Below are positions 46,378 to 56,689 of a stretch of 64,000 nt of DNA, in pieces. Source of the DNA: Terriglobia bacterium (GTDB lineage Bacteria; Acidobacteriota; Terriglobia; Bryobacterales; Bryobacteraceae); assembly GCA_020073345.1 (NCBI GenBank), contig JAIQFI010000021.1, positions 1-64,000 of the forward strand, read 5' to 3'. The stretch's first letter is position 1; every line of letters starts with the position of its first letter. The notes beneath the pieces were generated by a model that saw only the letters and a list, made by a program, of their open reading frames with translations, searched no databases and had not been told where the DNA came from. The translations under genes were made by a program, and so were the position numbers.

Positions 46378-47091
46378 TCAACTGGCCGCAGCGGAACGCG
46401 CGTGAACACAAATCGGGGATTTGGTGAGTAAAATCTCCAGCCCAATGTGGCCTTCGCGAATCTCGACTTTGTCGAAACGAGTTTCGGAGACCATCTGCTC
46501 GAAATCGCGCTTGGTGTAGGCGCGCTTCAGTAGCATGAAGCGGAAGGTCGCTTTGGTGAGGATCCCGTTGACGGTTCCCAGCTTCATTTCATCCACAGCC
46601 TGAGAAATCGATTCGTTGGGAGTATCCTTCCGCAAGTCGATAATCAGAGCCCTGCCGCCCGGCTTGAGCACTCGATGCATCTCCCGGAGGGCGCCCAGAG
46701 GCGCGCTGAAATTCTTGAACGCGGCCCGGCAAAGCAGGAAATCGAAACTGTCGCTTTTGAACGGCATGCCGGAGGCGTTACCGTGGCGGAAATCCACCTG
46801 GACATTAGCTTCGGTGGCCTTTTGCTTGGCGATTTCAACGAACGTTTCGCTGATGTCTAAGCCGGTGATGCGGTAGTCGCCGAGCTTCGCTAGCTCGATG
46901 GCGAAATATCCGGGACCGGGAGCGACTTCCAGCACATCAGCGCCGGGCGGAAGCTGGTTCGCGATCTGGCGAGCCAGCGCCCTGAAATCGTCGAGTGCTT
47001 TCTTGGTAAGATTCGCATACCATTTCGCGATGAATCCTTCCATTCCCAGGCCTCGATAGGGCTTGGCAGATGATAGTGCAAACGCTGTCAT
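46378..47091 (-). CDS. Class I SAM-dependent methyltransferase
   Basis: A 237-residue enzyme with the SAM-binding motif DVLEVAPGPGYFAIELAK, an acidic residue at the end of strand 2 (RITGLDISE) and LLCRAAFKNFSAP plus ALREMHRVLKPGG of the Methyltransf_11 family. The substrate is unknown. ATG 47091 has GAAAGGA upstream at proper distance; 47118 would lengthen it by nine residues. Confidence 0.88.
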   Translation of the reverse strand: MTAFALSSAKPYRGLGMEGFIAKWYANLTKKALDDFRALARQIANQLPPGADVLEVAPGPGYFAIELAKLGDYRITGLDISETFVEIAKQKATEANVQVDFRHGNASGMPFKSDSFDFLLCRAAFKNFSAPLGALREMHRVLKPGGRALIIDLRKDTPNESISQAVDEMKLGTVNGILTKATFRFMLLKRAYTKRDFEQMVSETRFDKVEIREGHIGLEILLTKSPICVHARSAAAS

Positions 47092-47197
47092 AAAAATTTT
47101 CCTTTCGCTCGCGATCATAGCGTGCGAACGACGGAGATCCGAGCACGGATCGGCGAATGCACGCTGAGAATCGGCGGACTACACTGAAGAAACCATC

Positions 47198-47929
47198 TTG
47201 AAAACCCTGATTGTCACCGGAGGCAGCCGAGGTATCGGCGCCGCGACGGCTCGACTGGCGGCTCAACGAGGCTACGCCGTGTGTGTCAACTATCTGCAGG
47301 ACCGTGCCGCAGCGGAGCAGGTGGCTGCATCGATGCCCAAGGCGATCGCGGTTCAGGCGGACATCGGAGTGGAGGACGACGTTGTCAGGCTGTTCGAAGC
47401 CGCGGATCGCGAGCTCGGCAGGGTGAGCGCGCTGGTGAACAACGCGGCCACGCTCGAATCCCAGATGCGGCTGGAGCAGATGGACGCAGCCCGGATGCAG
47501 CGGATGTTCTCGACCAATGCGATCGGCACCATGCTGTGTTCGCGCGAAGCGGTCCGGCGGATGTCTTCGAAGCAGGGCGGCGCAGGCGGCGCGATCGTCA
47601 ACGTTTCCTCAGGCGCCGCGCGGACTGGATCTCCCGGTGAGTATGTCGATTACGCCGCCACCAAAGGAGCCGTCGACACCTTCACCGTGGGACTCGCAAA
47701 GGAAGTAGCGGAAGAGAAGATTCGAGTGAACGCGGTGAGACCGGGATTCATCTACACCGGTATGCACGCCAAGGGCGGCGAGCCGGGACGCGTGGATCGC
47801 GTGAAGACGATGGTCCCCATGCAGCGCGGCGGGCAGCCCGAGGAAGTGGCGGCGGCGATTTTGTGGCTGCTGTCGGAGGAGGCGTCCTTTGTCACGGGGG
47901 CAATTCTGGATGTGTCGGGAGGACGGTAA
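47198..47929 (+). CDS. SDR family oxidoreductase
   Basis: A 243-residue short-chain dehydrogenase: cofactor motif TGGSRGIGAATARLA, NNAA, the catalytic Ser in VNVSSGAARTG and YxxxK in YVDYAATKGAVD. It probably reduces a sugar- or lipid-type carbonyl with NAD(P)H. It starts with TTG. It ends TAATG, overlapping the acetyltransferase start by one base, and leads a run of four coupled genes up to 50986. Confidence 0.92.
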   Translation: MKTLIVTGGSRGIGAATARLAAQRGYAVCVNYLQDRAAAEQVAASMPKAIAVQADIGVEDDVVRLFEAADRELGRVSALVNNAATLESQMRLEQMDAARMQRMFSTNAIGTMLCSREAVRRMSSKQGGAGGAIVNVSSGAARTGSPGEYVDYAATKGAVDTFTVGLAKEVAEEKIRVNAVRPGFIYTGMHAKGGEPGRVDRVKTMVPMQRGGQPEEVAAAILWLLSEEASFVTGAILDVSGGR

Positions 47930-48435
47930 TGAATGTGACCGTGCGTCCCGCCACACTTGAAGACCTGGCGAGCATCACTGAAATACACAATCATTACATC
48001 GTCCATACGCACATCACGTTCGATGTCCAGCCGTACCGGCCCGAGCAGCGCGTGCAATGGTCCCACGAGCATTCGGACGGCAGGCGATATCGGTTATTAG
48101 TGGCCTGTGATTCCCAGAACAATGTGCTCGGGTACACATGCACCGGGCGGCATAGAAGTAAGGACGCCTACGATACGACCGTTGAGTCGAGTGTTGCCTG
48201 CAGGCCGGATGGGGTCGGTCGAGGCGTCGGGACTTTGCTCTACACCGCGCTGTTTGACGCGATCGCGGATCAGGACATCCATCGAATTGTGGCTGGTATC
48301 GCGCAACCGAATCCTGCGTCCAACGCCCTGCATGAACGTTTCGGCTTCCAGCGCATCGGACTATTCACCCAGGTGGGACGAAAGTTCGACAAATACTGGG
48401 ACGTGATGTGGATGGAGCGCCCCCTGCGCGTGTGA
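47929..48435 (+). CDS. GNAT acetyltransferase (phosphinothricin acetyltransferase-like)
   Basis: A 168-residue N-acetyltransferase with the start VTVRPATLEDLASITEIHNH and the acetyl-CoA loop GVGRGVGTLLY, then HERFGFQRIGLFTQVGRKFD, the order seen in PAT/Bar-like enzymes. The natural amine substrate is probably an amino acid analogue. ATG 47929 overlaps the SDR stop. Confidence 0.88.
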   Translation: MNVTVRPATLEDLASITEIHNHYIVHTHITFDVQPYRPEQRVQWSHEHSDGRRYRLLVACDSQNNVLGYTCTGRHRSKDAYDTTVESSVACRPDGVGRGVGTLLYTALFDAIADQDIHRIVAGIAQPNPASNALHERFGFQRIGLFTQVGRKFDKYWDVMWMERPLRV

Positions 48436-48455
48436 TAATTTATGGCGCCAGCCGT

Positions 48456-50135
48456 ATGAAGAACAAGCGCAGTAGCCAGTGGTTTCAGACGCCCGGATAT
48501 CACGGGATGGCGCGGCGGGCGTGGCTGCGGTCGGAAGGCTATCCCGCGGACGTGTTCGACGGCAAGCCCATCATCGGGATCTGCAACTCCTGGAGCGAGC
48601 TGAACAACTGCAACGCGCATCTGCGCGAGGTGGCGACGGCGGTGAAACGCGGCGTGCTGGCGGCGGGCGGCGTGCCGCTGGAATTCCCGACCATCTCGCT
48701 GGGCGAGATGTTCATGCTCCCGACCACGATGATGTTCCGGAATCTGATGGCGATGGACGTGGAGGAGTCGATTCGGGCGAATCCACTGGATGCGGTGGTC
48801 CTGCTGTGTGGGTGCGACAAGACTACGCCGGCACAGTTGATGGGCGCAGCCAGTGCAGATATTCCCGCGATCGTCGTGCCGGGCGGACCGATGCTGGCGG
48901 GCCAGTTTAAAGGGCAGCGGCTTGGGTCCGGCACCGACGGCCGCAAACTATTCGACTTGTACCGCACGGGGAAGCTCACCGACGAGGAGTGGAGCGAAGT
49001 GGAGGGCTGCATCGCGCGAACGTCGGGGCACTGCACAGTGATGGGGACGGCGTCCACCATGACCAGCCTGGCGGAAGCGCTGGGGATGACGCTGCCGGGG
49101 TCGGCCAGCATTCCGGCGCCAGATTCGCGCCGTTTGGCGAACGCGGAATTGAGCGGTCGCGCGGCGGTGGAACTTATTGAAGCAGGCCGGACGCCTTCGC
49201 GGATTTTGACGCGCGAAGCGTTCGAGAACGCGATTACCGTGCTGATGGCGCTGGGAGGATCGACGAATGCCGTAGTGCATCTCATTGCCATAGCCGGAAG
49301 GCTGGGAATTCGGCTGACACTCGACGATTTCGACCGCATCGCGCGCAAGACGCCGTGCGTCGCGAACGTGAAGCCGTCGGGCGAGTATCTGATGGAGGAT
49401 TTGTTTCACGCGGGCGGCGTTCCGGCGGTGATGAACAAGATCGCTGGCTTATTGCATGGCGGCTCCGTGACAGTGAACGGAAAATCCATCGGTGAGAATA
49501 TCGAACGAACCAAATCGCAGGACGACAAGGTAATCCGGCAGGTATCACCCGAAGGGGGAATCGCCGTGCTCTATGGCAACCTGGCTCCGGATGGGGCGGT
49601 GATCAAAGTGACGGCGGCGTCGGCAGAGCTGATGCAGCATCGCGGCCGGGCTTATGTGTTCGAGACGCGCGACCAGATGATGGCCGAGATCGACCGCAAC
49701 GATCTTCCCGTGGATCGGGATACGGTTCTGGTGATGCGGAACTGCGGCCCCAAGGGCGCGCCTGGATTTCCTGAATGGGGACATATCCCGATGCCGAAGA
49801 AGCTGCTGGAACAGGGCGTGACGGACATGGTCCGCATTTCCGACGCGCGCATGAGCGGGACGTCATTCGGGACGGTGATTCTGCATGTCGCGCCCGAGTC
49901 GGCCGTGGGCGGTCCTCTGGCGGTGGTGAAGACCGGCGACGAAATCATGCTGGACGTCGCTGCGCGCAAGCTGGAGCTGGCGCTGCCGCAGGAAGAGATC
50001 GCGCGGAGGCTGCGAAGCTTCGTCAAACCTTCTCCGCATTACCAGCGCGGCTATGGCCGCCTATTTCTAGATCACGTCACCCAGGCCAATCTAGGGTGCG
50101 ATTTCGACTTTCTGATGCCGGAGGTCAACAAATGA
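48456..50135 (+). CDS. IlvD/Edd family sugar-acid dehydratase
   Basis: A 559-residue Fe-S dehydratase. It has GICNSWSELNNCNAHLREVA, CGCDKTTPAQLMGA, TSGHCTVMGTASTM and PDGAVIK with the conserved cysteines. The pattern 'NSWSELNNCNAHL' and the WFQTPGYHGMARRAWLR start resemble L-arabonate/D-xylonate dehydratases more than the branched-chain amino acid enzyme IlvD. It would dehydrate a sugar acid to a 2-keto-3-deoxy acid. ATG 48456 was taken; it sits just inside the end region of the GNAT gene's downstream spacer. Confidence 0.87.
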   Translation: MKNKRSSQWFQTPGYHGMARRAWLRSEGYPADVFDGKPIIGICNSWSELNNCNAHLREVATAVKRGVLAAGGVPLEFPTISLGEMFMLPTTMMFRNLMAMDVEESIRANPLDAVVLLCGCDKTTPAQLMGAASADIPAIVVPGGPMLAGQFKGQRLGSGTDGRKLFDLYRTGKLTDEEWSEVEGCIARTSGHCTVMGTASTMTSLAEALGMTLPGSASIPAPDSRRLANAELSGRAAVELIEAGRTPSRILTREAFENAITVLMALGGSTNAVVHLIAIAGRLGIRLTLDDFDRIARKTPCVANVKPSGEYLMEDLFHAGGVPAVMNKIAGLLHGGSVTVNGKSIGENIERTKSQDDKVIRQVSPEGGIAVLYGNLAPDGAVIKVTAASAELMQHRGRAYVFETRDQMMAEIDRNDLPVDRDTVLVMRNCGPKGAPGFPEWGHIPMPKKLLEQGVTDMVRISDARMSGTSFGTVILHVAPESAVGGPLAVVKTGDEIMLDVAARKLELALPQEEIARRLRSFVKPSPHYQRGYGRLFLDHVTQANLGCDFDFLMPEVNK

Positions 50136-50986
50136 GGTTCACTTTGCTTGTATTATTCGCCGCGGCCGCGTTCGGTCAGTTGCTCAACGGAGTCATCGAC
50201 ATCCATGCGCATAGCGGTCCGGATAGCACGGCGCGCTCGATTGACGCGATCGATCTGGCCAAGCTGGCCAAAGCACGCGGCATGCGGGGGCTGGTTTTGA
50301 AGAACCACTACGAATCGACCGCTGCACTGGCCTACATCGTCAGGAAAGAAGTGCCGGGGATCGAGATCTTCGGCGGGATCGACCTGAACCTCACGGTGGG
50401 CGGCATCAACCCAGCGGCGGTGGAGCGCATGACGATGATGAAGGGCGGATGGGGACGCGTGGTGTGGATGCCGACCTTCGACGCCGAGAATCAGGTGCGC
50501 GATTCCAAGGAGAATCGTCCGTTCGTGCCGGTGGCGAAGAACGGGGAGCTGCTGCCGGAAGTGAAGCAGGTGATCGCTCTCGTCAAGCAGCACAACCTGA
50601 CGCTCGAAACGGGCCACTCGTCGCCGGAAGAGGGCCTCATGATCGTTCGGGAAGCGCGCAAGCAAGGTGTGGAGCACGTGGTGGTGACGCACGCGCTGAC
50701 GCCGCCCGTGCGCATGTCAATCGCGCAGATGAAGGAAGCGGCGCAATTGGGCGCCTACATTGAATTGGTGTACGGGCGGATGAACGCGGCGGAATGGGCG
50801 AAGGCGATTCGCGAGGTCGGGCCGGAACACATCATTCTTTCAAGCGACCTGGGACAGCCGAATAGTCCGCTGCATCCGGACGGGATGGTGGCCTACTTCG
50901 CGGCGCTCGAGAAGGAAGGCATCACCGACGCGCAGATCGATCTGATGGCGAAGACGAATCCGGCCAAGGCGCTGGGCTTGCAGTAA
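50132..50986 (+). CDS. Secreted amidohydrolase-like (DUF6282-type) protein
   Basis: A 284-residue protein with a signal peptide (MRFTLLVLFAAAAFG) and a TIM-barrel metal hydrolase pattern: IDIHAHSGPDSTARS, LVLKNHYESTAA, LETGHSSPEEG, VVTHALTPP and IILSSDLGQPNSPLHPDG. The His, Glu and Asp positions fit a one- or two-metal hydrolase. Its start overlaps the stop of the dehydratase gene (ATGA), so both are coupled, though one acts in the cytosol and the other is exported. Confidence 0.8.
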   Translation: MRFTLLVLFAAAAFGQLLNGVIDIHAHSGPDSTARSIDAIDLAKLAKARGMRGLVLKNHYESTAALAYIVRKEVPGIEIFGGIDLNLTVGGINPAAVERMTMMKGGWGRVVWMPTFDAENQVRDSKENRPFVPVAKNGELLPEVKQVIALVKQHNLTLETGHSSPEEGLMIVREARKQGVEHVVVTHALTPPVRMSIAQMKEAAQLGAYIELVYGRMNAAEWAKAIREVGPEHIILSSDLGQPNSPLHPDGMVAYFAALEKEGITDAQIDLMAKTNPAKALGLQ

Positions 50987-50989
50987 GAG

Positions 50990-51730
50990 TTAGCCGCGGC
51001 CGACGAACGGCATCTTGGTCGCCATCACGGTCATGAACTGAACATTGGCTTCCAGCGGCAGATTCGCCATGTAGACGATCGCGTCGGCGACGTGCTTCAG
51101 ATCCATGCGGGGCTCGACCATGGTCGAGCCGTTGGCCTGGACGATCCCGGCGGCCATGCGCTCGGTGAGCTCGGTGGCGGCGTTGCCGATATCGATCTGG
51201 CTGCAGGCGATGTCGAAGTTGCGGCCGTCGAGCGCGATGGATTTCGTGAGTCCCGTGATGGCGTGCTTGGTGGCAGTGTAGGGCGCCGAATTGGGGCGAG
51301 GAGCGTGCGCGGAGATCGAGCCGTTGTTGATGATGCGTCCGCCGCGCGGCTGCTGCGCCTTCATCATCCGGATGGCTTCCTGCGCGCACAGGAACGCACC
51401 GGTCAGGTTCACCTGCACCACGGCGTTCCACTGTTCGTACGTCAGCTCTTCCATGGGGATGCCGGGCGCGCCGATGCCCGCGTTATTGAAGAGCAGGTCC
51501 AATCGCCCGAACACGTCTCTGATTCTCGAGAAGAGTGCGCGCACGGAATCCGGCTTGCCGACATCGGTAGGCACTACCAGCATGCGAGTCGAATCCGCGG
51601 TCTGTTCCAGTTGCGCTAGGCGCCGCCCGGCCAGCACCACTTGATATCCGGACGCATGTAACGCCAGGCTTGCAGCGCGGCCGATCCCGCTGCCGGCACC
51701 GGTGACTAGGGCGACCTTAGTGATGCCCAT
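50990..51730 (-). CDS. SDR family oxidoreductase
   Basis: A 246-residue short-chain dehydrogenase with [39 protein letters not shown] and [15 protein letters not shown]. It lies tail-to-tail with the secreted hydrolase gene. Its start overlaps the end of the upstream STAS gene by 14 bases, so it seems to be co-transcribed with a signalling gene. Confidence 0.92.
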   Translation of the reverse strand: MGITKVALVTGAGSGIGRAASLALHASGYQVVLAGRRLAQLEQTADSTRMLVVPTDVGKPDSVRALFSRIRDVFGRLDLLFNNAGIGAPGIPMEELTYEQWNAVVQVNLTGAFLCAQEAIRMMKAQQPRGGRIINNGSISAHAPRPNSAPYTATKHAITGLTKSIALDGRNFDIACSQIDIGNAATELTERMAAGIVQANGSTMVEPRMDLKHVADAIVYMANLPLEANVQFMTVMATKMPFVGRG

Positions 51731-52085
51731 GCGCGCTAGCGGTGCCGCGCAGCGCGGCCATGCCGGAGGCCATATCGTTGGCCATGGGCAGGATGGTGCT
51801 GAGGCGCGTCAGATCGAGCACTTCGCGAACGCGCGGCTGCGCACCCACCAGCACGAATCGCCCGTCCGGCTTTTTGGTCACGGAGGAATAGATGGCGACG
51901 ATGAATCCGATCGCCGTGGAACCAACCGAGAGCACTTCCCGGAAATCAGCCAGCACTTTGCTGCAATTGAGCTGCTTTAGCTCCTCCGCCTTGCCGCGCA
52001 GGTACTCGGGATCGGAGCCGGTGGTGAAGCGCCCCTCGAAGCGCAGCACGCAAACGTCGTCGATTTGATGAACCTCGATCAGCAT
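51717..52085 (-). CDS. STAS domain anti-sigma-factor antagonist
   Basis: A 122-residue STAS protein: [20 protein letters not shown], then [20 protein letters not shown] with the phosphorylatable Ser in the conserved position. In partner-switching systems such a protein binds an anti-sigma kinase when unphosphorylated. The receiver/HATPase fusion gene at 52144 begins 58 bases away on the other strand and is the natural partner. ATG 52085 chosen on alignment to the family. Confidence 0.88.
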   Translation of the reverse strand: MLIEVHQIDDVCVLRFEGRFTTGSDPEYLRGKAEELKQLNCSKVLADFREVLSVGSTAIGFIVAIYSSVTKKPDGRFVLVGAQPRVREVLDLTRLSTILPMANDMASGMAALRGTASAHGHH

Positions 52086-52143
52086 GGCGATGGTCCGGGA
52101 CGTAATCCGCACCCCAGTTGACTCTGGTATCGTACTACATTGG

Positions 52144-52998
52144 ATGGCCGTCCCTAAGCGCATCCTGATTGTGGACGACGACCCGGATGTGCACGGCCTG
52201 CTGCGTGCCACCTTGGACGCCCCCGACCGTCATATCGAAAGCGCCTACGACGGCAGTGCCGGTCTACAACTGGTGGAAAGCACTCCCTACGACCTGGTGC
52301 TGACCGACCTGAACATGCCGGGACTGGATGGAATGACGCTGCTCGAGCGCATTCGCGAAGTGCAGCCGGAAACGCCGGTGGTGGTGATGACGGTGGCGAA
52401 TACGCCGGAGAATATCGTCCGCGCGATCCGGGAACGGGCTTTCAGCTATTTCAGCAAGCCGTTCACGGTGAATGCCGTGACGGAGATGGTGGAGCGGGCG
52501 CTCAGCGGATCCGGCGCCGAGGACGATATCCAGGTGCTGTCCGCCCGCCCGCAGTGGCTGGGGCTGCGCCTGCGCTGCAAGATCGAAACCGCCAGTCGCA
52601 TCGTGCAGTTCATCCGCGAGCTGGGGATGGACTTGACGCCCGCCGAACAGGAACAAGTGACCACGGCGTTCCGCGAAATTCTATTGAACGCAATCGAGCA
52701 CGGCGCGGGGTCCGATCCCGGCAAGAGGGTCACCATCACCTATGTGCGAACCAAGCGAGCCGCGCTGTATTATGTTCGCGATCCAGGCAAGGGATTCTCC
52801 TTCGAGCAGCTGACGCATGCCGCGGTTTCGAATCCGGCGGATTCGCCGGTGGAGCACGTTGAAGTCCGAGAGATGCTGGGGATGCGGCCGGGCGGATTCG
52901 GGATCATGATGACGCGCGAGCTGGTGGACGAATTGATCTATAACGAGCAGGGCAACGAGGTGCTGTTGATCAAGTACCTGGACCGCGACTGGCACTGA
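52144..52998 (+). CDS. Response regulator fused to an RsbW-like HATPase (anti-sigma kinase)
   Basis: A receiver domain ([16 protein letters not shown]; phospho-Asp in [23 protein letters not shown]) is followed by a HATPase_c_2 domain with [29 protein letters not shown] and [17 protein letters not shown]. The fusion would let a histidine kinase control a serine kinase/anti-sigma module. ATG 52144 was chosen. Its end overlaps the end of the opposite hybrid kinase gene by 29 bases. Confidence 0.9.
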   Translation: MAVPKRILIVDDDPDVHGLLRATLDAPDRHIESAYDGSAGLQLVESTPYDLVLTDLNMPGLDGMTLLERIREVQPETPVVVMTVANTPENIVRAIRERAFSYFSKPFTVNAVTEMVERALSGSGAEDDIQVLSARPQWLGLRLRCKIETASRIVQFIRELGMDLTPAEQEQVTTAFREILLNAIEHGAGSDPGKRVTITYVRTKRAALYYVRDPGKGFSFEQLTHAAVSNPADSPVEHVEVREMLGMRPGGFGIMMTRELVDELIYNEQGNEVLLIKYLDRDWH

Positions 52999-55333
52999 GC
53001 AAAAACGCGGACAACGCTTCCACCTGAGCGCGGATTGCGCGCGCGTCCTTCGATGCGGCGGCGGTTTCGAGAGCCGCGCCGATCTCGCTGATGCGCGGGA
53101 ACCCGTATCCTCCGCCGGTGCCGCTCATTTTGTGACCCACAACGCGAATCGAGCTGAAATCCGACTTCTCCAGGGCCGCTTGAATGGTGCGCACATCCTG
53201 ACGGCGCTGGTCAAGGTAGGCAGGGGCCAGAGCGCGGATGCGGGATTCCGCGGCGTTCGAGCCTGATTCACTCCTTCGGCCGGCGTACTTGCCAACAATG
53301 GCGCGGAAATCCGCCAGCCGCACTGGTTTGCGAATCCACTCCGTGCAGCCGGCGTCCATGGCCCGGCTTCCCTCGCTTTCGAGCGCGCTGGCGGTCAAGG
53401 CCAGGACAGGAGTGGCAGGACGCCCGCGTTCGCGCTCCCACGCCCGGATACGGCGAGTGGCTTCGTAACCGTCCAGGACCGGCATCTGGAGATCCATCAA
53501 CACCAGGTCGTACGAACTCCCGTCGTGGGATCCCCCGCAGAACTTCTCCACCGCGACCTGCCCGTTTTCAGCGAAGTCCAGCCGGCAGCCGGAGCTCTTG
53601 AGATATTCCGCGACCAGAAAGCGGTTGTCTTCCGAGTCATCGACCACCAGAATTCCCAAGGACCCGACCTGGCTGGCAGGAGCAGCCTCCGCGCCGGCTG
53701 CAATTTTCTCCATGGCCGGTTCCGTGCGGTGCGCGCCGAGTCTGGCCGTGAAATAGAAAGTCGCCCCCGGCCCGGAATTGTTGCGAGCCCAGATCCGTCC
53801 GTTCATGAGCTCCACCAGATGCTTAGAAATCGCGAGGCCGAGACCGGTACCACCGTACTTGCGGGCTGTGGAAACATCGGCCTGGATGAATGCCTCAAAA
53901 ATGGATTCGAGTTGGTCCGGCGGGATCCCGATTCCGCTATCGGCAACGGAAAATCGCAAGGTGTCCGTGGGATCGTCCGGGTGTTTCTCGACGCGAACCG
54001 CTACTTGCCCCTTTTCAGTGAACTTAAGGGCGTTGCCGGCCAAGTTAATGAGGACCTGCCGAAGCCGGTTGGGATCGCCTGTGAGCCGGGTGGGTGTGGA
54101 CGGCGCGATTTCGTAGCGGAGCTCGACATTTTTCTCCTTGGCCCTCACGGACATAATCTCGACGACCGCGTCCAGCAGACCAGGAAGGTCGAAATCGATC
54201 TCCTCAAGAACAATCTGGCCGGCTTCGACCTTGGAAAGATCCAGAATGTCATTGATCAGCGTGAGCAGGCTGGTGCCGGCACGCTGCATCGTGTGGACGT
54301 ACTGCTGCTGATCGGGGTTGAGGGAAGTACGCTCGAGCAGATCGGCCATGCCGATCAGGACGTTCAGCGGGGTGCGGATTTCATGGCTCATGCGCGCCAG
54401 GAATTCGGACTTGGCTTGGTTGGCTGCCTCCGCCTCTTCGCGCAGTTTCTTACGCTCGGTGATGTCGCGCGCTGTAGCGTAGATCAGTTCCTGCTCCTCA
54501 TGCGGCGTGGCGTTCCACAGCAGCCAGCGATACGTTCCGTCTTTGGCACGATAGCGGTTTTCAAACGAAATGGCCTGGCCGCCCTTAGCGATTTTCTGAG
54601 CCACGGCTATGGTGGCGGCGCGATCGTCGGGATGCACAAAATCGACGAAAGGCCGCGCGGTGAGTTCCTCGACCGTGTAGCCCAGGACGCGCTCCCAGGC
54701 CGGGTTCAGGCGCTTGAAGTACCCGTCGAACCCGGCGATGCAGAGCATGTCGATGGAGAGAGTAAAGAAGCGCCCGAACATCTCCTCGGCGCGCTTGCGT
54801 TCGACGAATTGTCCGATCTGGCTCCCGAGGGCGCCCAGCATTTCGATGAGCTTCTGGTCGGGCTCGCGAATTTCGCGGCTGAAAAACTCGATGACGCCCA
54901 CCACGGACCCGCCCACCGCAATGGGGAATGCGACACAGGCGTGGAGTCCCGCGTGCTCGGCGGGCTGTGCGCGCTGGAAAGTAGCGTCCTGTGAGAGGTC
55001 CGGGATCCAGACGGGTTGGCTGCCGGCCCACACCCGTCCGGGTATGCCGGCGCCGCGTGCGAAAGTGCGATTGCGCGTAGCGGCTTCGAATTCGGGAATG
55101 GAAAGCGCTGAAATGTGCCAGACCGAGACGCATTGCAACCGGTCGAGGTGGGGCTCCACGGTCCAGAGAGATCCGGTTTGCCAACCGAATGTCGTGCACA
55201 CCGCGCGCAGGATATCGGGAGCCGCTTGTACCAAGGATCCCGAGGCGGCCAGGGCACTGGTGACGGCGTCCCGCAGAGCCATGCTGCTGGCCTCGCGAAG
55301 GAAATCGCCCGTGTTTTCGCCATGGACGCTCAT
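52970..55333 (-). CDS. Hybrid sensor histidine kinase (GAF-PAS-HisKA-HATPase-REC-Hpt)
   Basis: A soluble hybrid kinase of 787 residues. In order: GAF domain ([20 protein letters not shown]), PAS ([19 protein letters not shown]), HisKA with [20 protein letters not shown], HATPase with [19 protein letters not shown], receiver ([20 protein letters not shown]) and an Hpt domain ([18 protein letters not shown]). No membrane segment is visible. It could phosphorylate the receiver of the convergent gene 52144-52998. ATG 55333 chosen; 55402 and 55282 also possible. Confidence 0.92.
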   Translation of the reverse strand: MSVHGENTGDFLREASSMALRDAVTSALAASGSLVQAAPDILRAVCTTFGWQTGSLWTVEPHLDRLQCVSVWHISALSIPEFEAATRNRTFARGAGIPGRVWAGSQPVWIPDLSQDATFQRAQPAEHAGLHACVAFPIAVGGSVVGVIEFFSREIREPDQKLIEMLGALGSQIGQFVERKRAEEMFGRFFTLSIDMLCIAGFDGYFKRLNPAWERVLGYTVEELTARPFVDFVHPDDRAATIAVAQKIAKGGQAISFENRYRAKDGTYRWLLWNATPHEEQELIYATARDITERKKLREEAEAANQAKSEFLARMSHEIRTPLNVLIGMADLLERTSLNPDQQQYVHTMQRAGTSLLTLINDILDLSKVEAGQIVLEEIDFDLPGLLDAVVEIMSVRAKEKNVELRYEIAPSTPTRLTGDPNRLRQVLINLAGNALKFTEKGQVAVRVEKHPDDPTDTLRFSVADSGIGIPPDQLESIFEAFIQADVSTARKYGGTGLGLAISKHLVELMNGRIWARNNSGPGATFYFTARLGAHRTEPAMEKIAAGAEAAPASQVGSLGILVVDDSEDNRFLVAEYLKSSGCRLDFAENGQVAVEKFCGGSHDGSSYDLVLMDLQMPVLDGYEATRRIRAWERERGRPATPVLALTASALESEGSRAMDAGCTEWIRKPVRLADFRAIVGKYAGRRSESGSNAAESRIRALAPAYLDQRRQDVRTIQAALEKSDFSSIRVVGHKMSGTGGGYGFPRISEIGAALETAAASKDARAIRAQVEALSAFLLSASRGPGT

Positions 55334-55411
55334 GGTTCGGCGGTTATTGCGCAGAATACCATTGCCGGTTCCTATCCGTGCGTTACAATCGTCGGTTCGC
55401 ATGCGATTCCC

Positions 55412-55942
55412 ATGACAGTCTTGGATGTCGGTTGCGGGATCAACAAGAAAGCGGGCGCGATTGGCGTCGACCGGAATCCGGCGTCGCGGGCCGATGTGAT
55501 CGCGGATCTGGACCGTTTTCCGTATCCCTTTCGCGATTCAGCCTTTGACGCGCTGCAAGCGGTGCACGTGATCGAGCATCTTTCGGACGTGATCCGCAGC
55601 ATGGAGGAATTCCACCGCCTGGTCCGCGGCGGCGGCGAGGTGCTGATCGTAACGCCGCACTATACCGATTTCAGCTCCTTTTGCGATCCCACCCACCGCT
55701 GGCACCTGAACAGTTTCTCGATGCGTTATTTCGGCCCCGATAACGCCGGATACGGATACTACTCCAACGTCCGATTTCAGGAGAATTCCGTGCGGGTGAA
55801 GCTACTAGCTTTGTGGAGATGGCTGGGCTTCGAATGGCTGGTGAATACGTTCCCGCGCTTTCGCAGGTTCTGGGAATATTACTTGTGCTATCTGGTTCGT
55901 GGCAAGGTGATCGAGTGGCGGTTACAAGTGATTAAATCGTGA
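55412..55942 (+). CDS. SAM-dependent methyltransferase
   Basis: A 176-residue enzyme that begins with the SAM-binding motif itself, [20 protein letters not shown], followed by [20 protein letters not shown] and [19 protein letters not shown]. Such short class I methyltransferases often act on glycans or lipids, but nothing here shows the substrate. The stop overlaps the GTG of the YraN-like gene by four bases. Confidence 0.85.
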   Translation: MTVLDVGCGINKKAGAIGVDRNPASRADVIADLDRFPYPFRDSAFDALQAVHVIEHLSDVIRSMEEFHRLVRGGGEVLIVTPHYTDFSSFCDPTHRWHLNSFSMRYFGPDNAGYGYYSNVRFQENSVRVKLLALWRWLGFEWLVNTFPRFRRFWEYYLCYLVRGKVIEWRLQVIKS

Positions 55943-56361
55943 TCGGGGCCATACTGGATCAACTGCGCCACGCCCGGAGGCGACAGACGTGGGATCGCGA
56001 TCTGGCGGCTGGCCGTCGCGGCGAGGATCTGGCGCATCGCTATTTGCGCCGCGAGGGCTTCATCATCGTCGCCCGGAACTATCGGCTGTCATCCGGCGAG
56101 GCTGAAGCGGACCTGATCGCGCGCGACGGCGAGGATCTGGTGATCGTCGAAGTGAAGACGCGTGAAACGGCCGAGTATGGCCCTCCCGAACGGGCCGTGA
56201 ATCCGGAGAAGCAGCGCCACCTGATCCGCGTGGCTCGCGAGTACGCACGCAAGACTTGCACGCCATGGGAACGCGTGCGCTTCGACGTGGTGAGCATCGT
56301 GATGGGCGAGCCGCCGGCGATCACGCTGCTGCGGGGGGCATTCGGGACACCTCGGAATTAA
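55939..56361 (+). CDS. UPF0102 (YraN) family endonuclease-like protein
   Basis: A 140-residue PD-(D/E)xK-type protein: GRRGEDLAHRYLRREGFIIV, then EAEADLIARDGEDLVIVEVK with the acid-D-ExK catalytic set, and the C-terminal KQRHLIRVAREYAR. Family members are predicted Holliday-junction-type or repair nucleases. It is coupled to the methyltransferase gene. Confidence 0.93.
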   Translation: MIGAILDQLRHARRRQTWDRDLAAGRRGEDLAHRYLRREGFIIVARNYRLSSGEAEADLIARDGEDLVIVEVKTRETAEYGPPERAVNPEKQRHLIRVAREYARKTCTPWERVRFDVVSIVMGEPPAITLLRGAFGTPRN

Positions 56362-56425
56362 TTTGATTACAACTACTTAGAGCCCTATCGATGCGTTGTG
56401 GTTGGATTTGGTGTATTCTGGTGCC

Positions 56426-56689
56426 ATGGAAACGGTTACTGAAGCGCCAGTCATCAGACGAAGCATTACGGTCCCAGCTGAAATGGCCGAGAAGATTGAT
56501 GCAATCGCGGAAAACAGGCACGTGAGCTGTAACCGGGCAATCGTTGATCTCTTAAGCGATGCGATCACTGCGTACGAACAGCGTCGAACAGCCTTTCTTG
56601 AGCTTGCGGACCGCTTTCAGAAATCCACCGATCCGGCCGAAACCGTCCGTCTCCGCGAGGAACTCGCCCGGATGACTTTCGGCGGCTGA
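56426..56689 (+). CDS. Ribbon-helix-helix antitoxin-like protein
   Basis: An 87-residue protein with an RHH fold: the strand RRSITVPAEMAEKIDAIA, then the helices RHVSCNRAIVDLLSDAI. The C-terminal tail (ELADRFQKSTDPAETVRLRE) is charged and would be the partner-binding part. ATG 56426 is chosen. It overlaps a 38-residue gene by one base (TGATG), as toxin-antitoxin pairs often do. No toxin family was recognised. Confidence 0.7.
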   Translation: METVTEAPVIRRSITVPAEMAEKIDAIAENRHVSCNRAIVDLLSDAITAYEQRRTAFLELADRFQKSTDPAETVRLREELARMTFGG

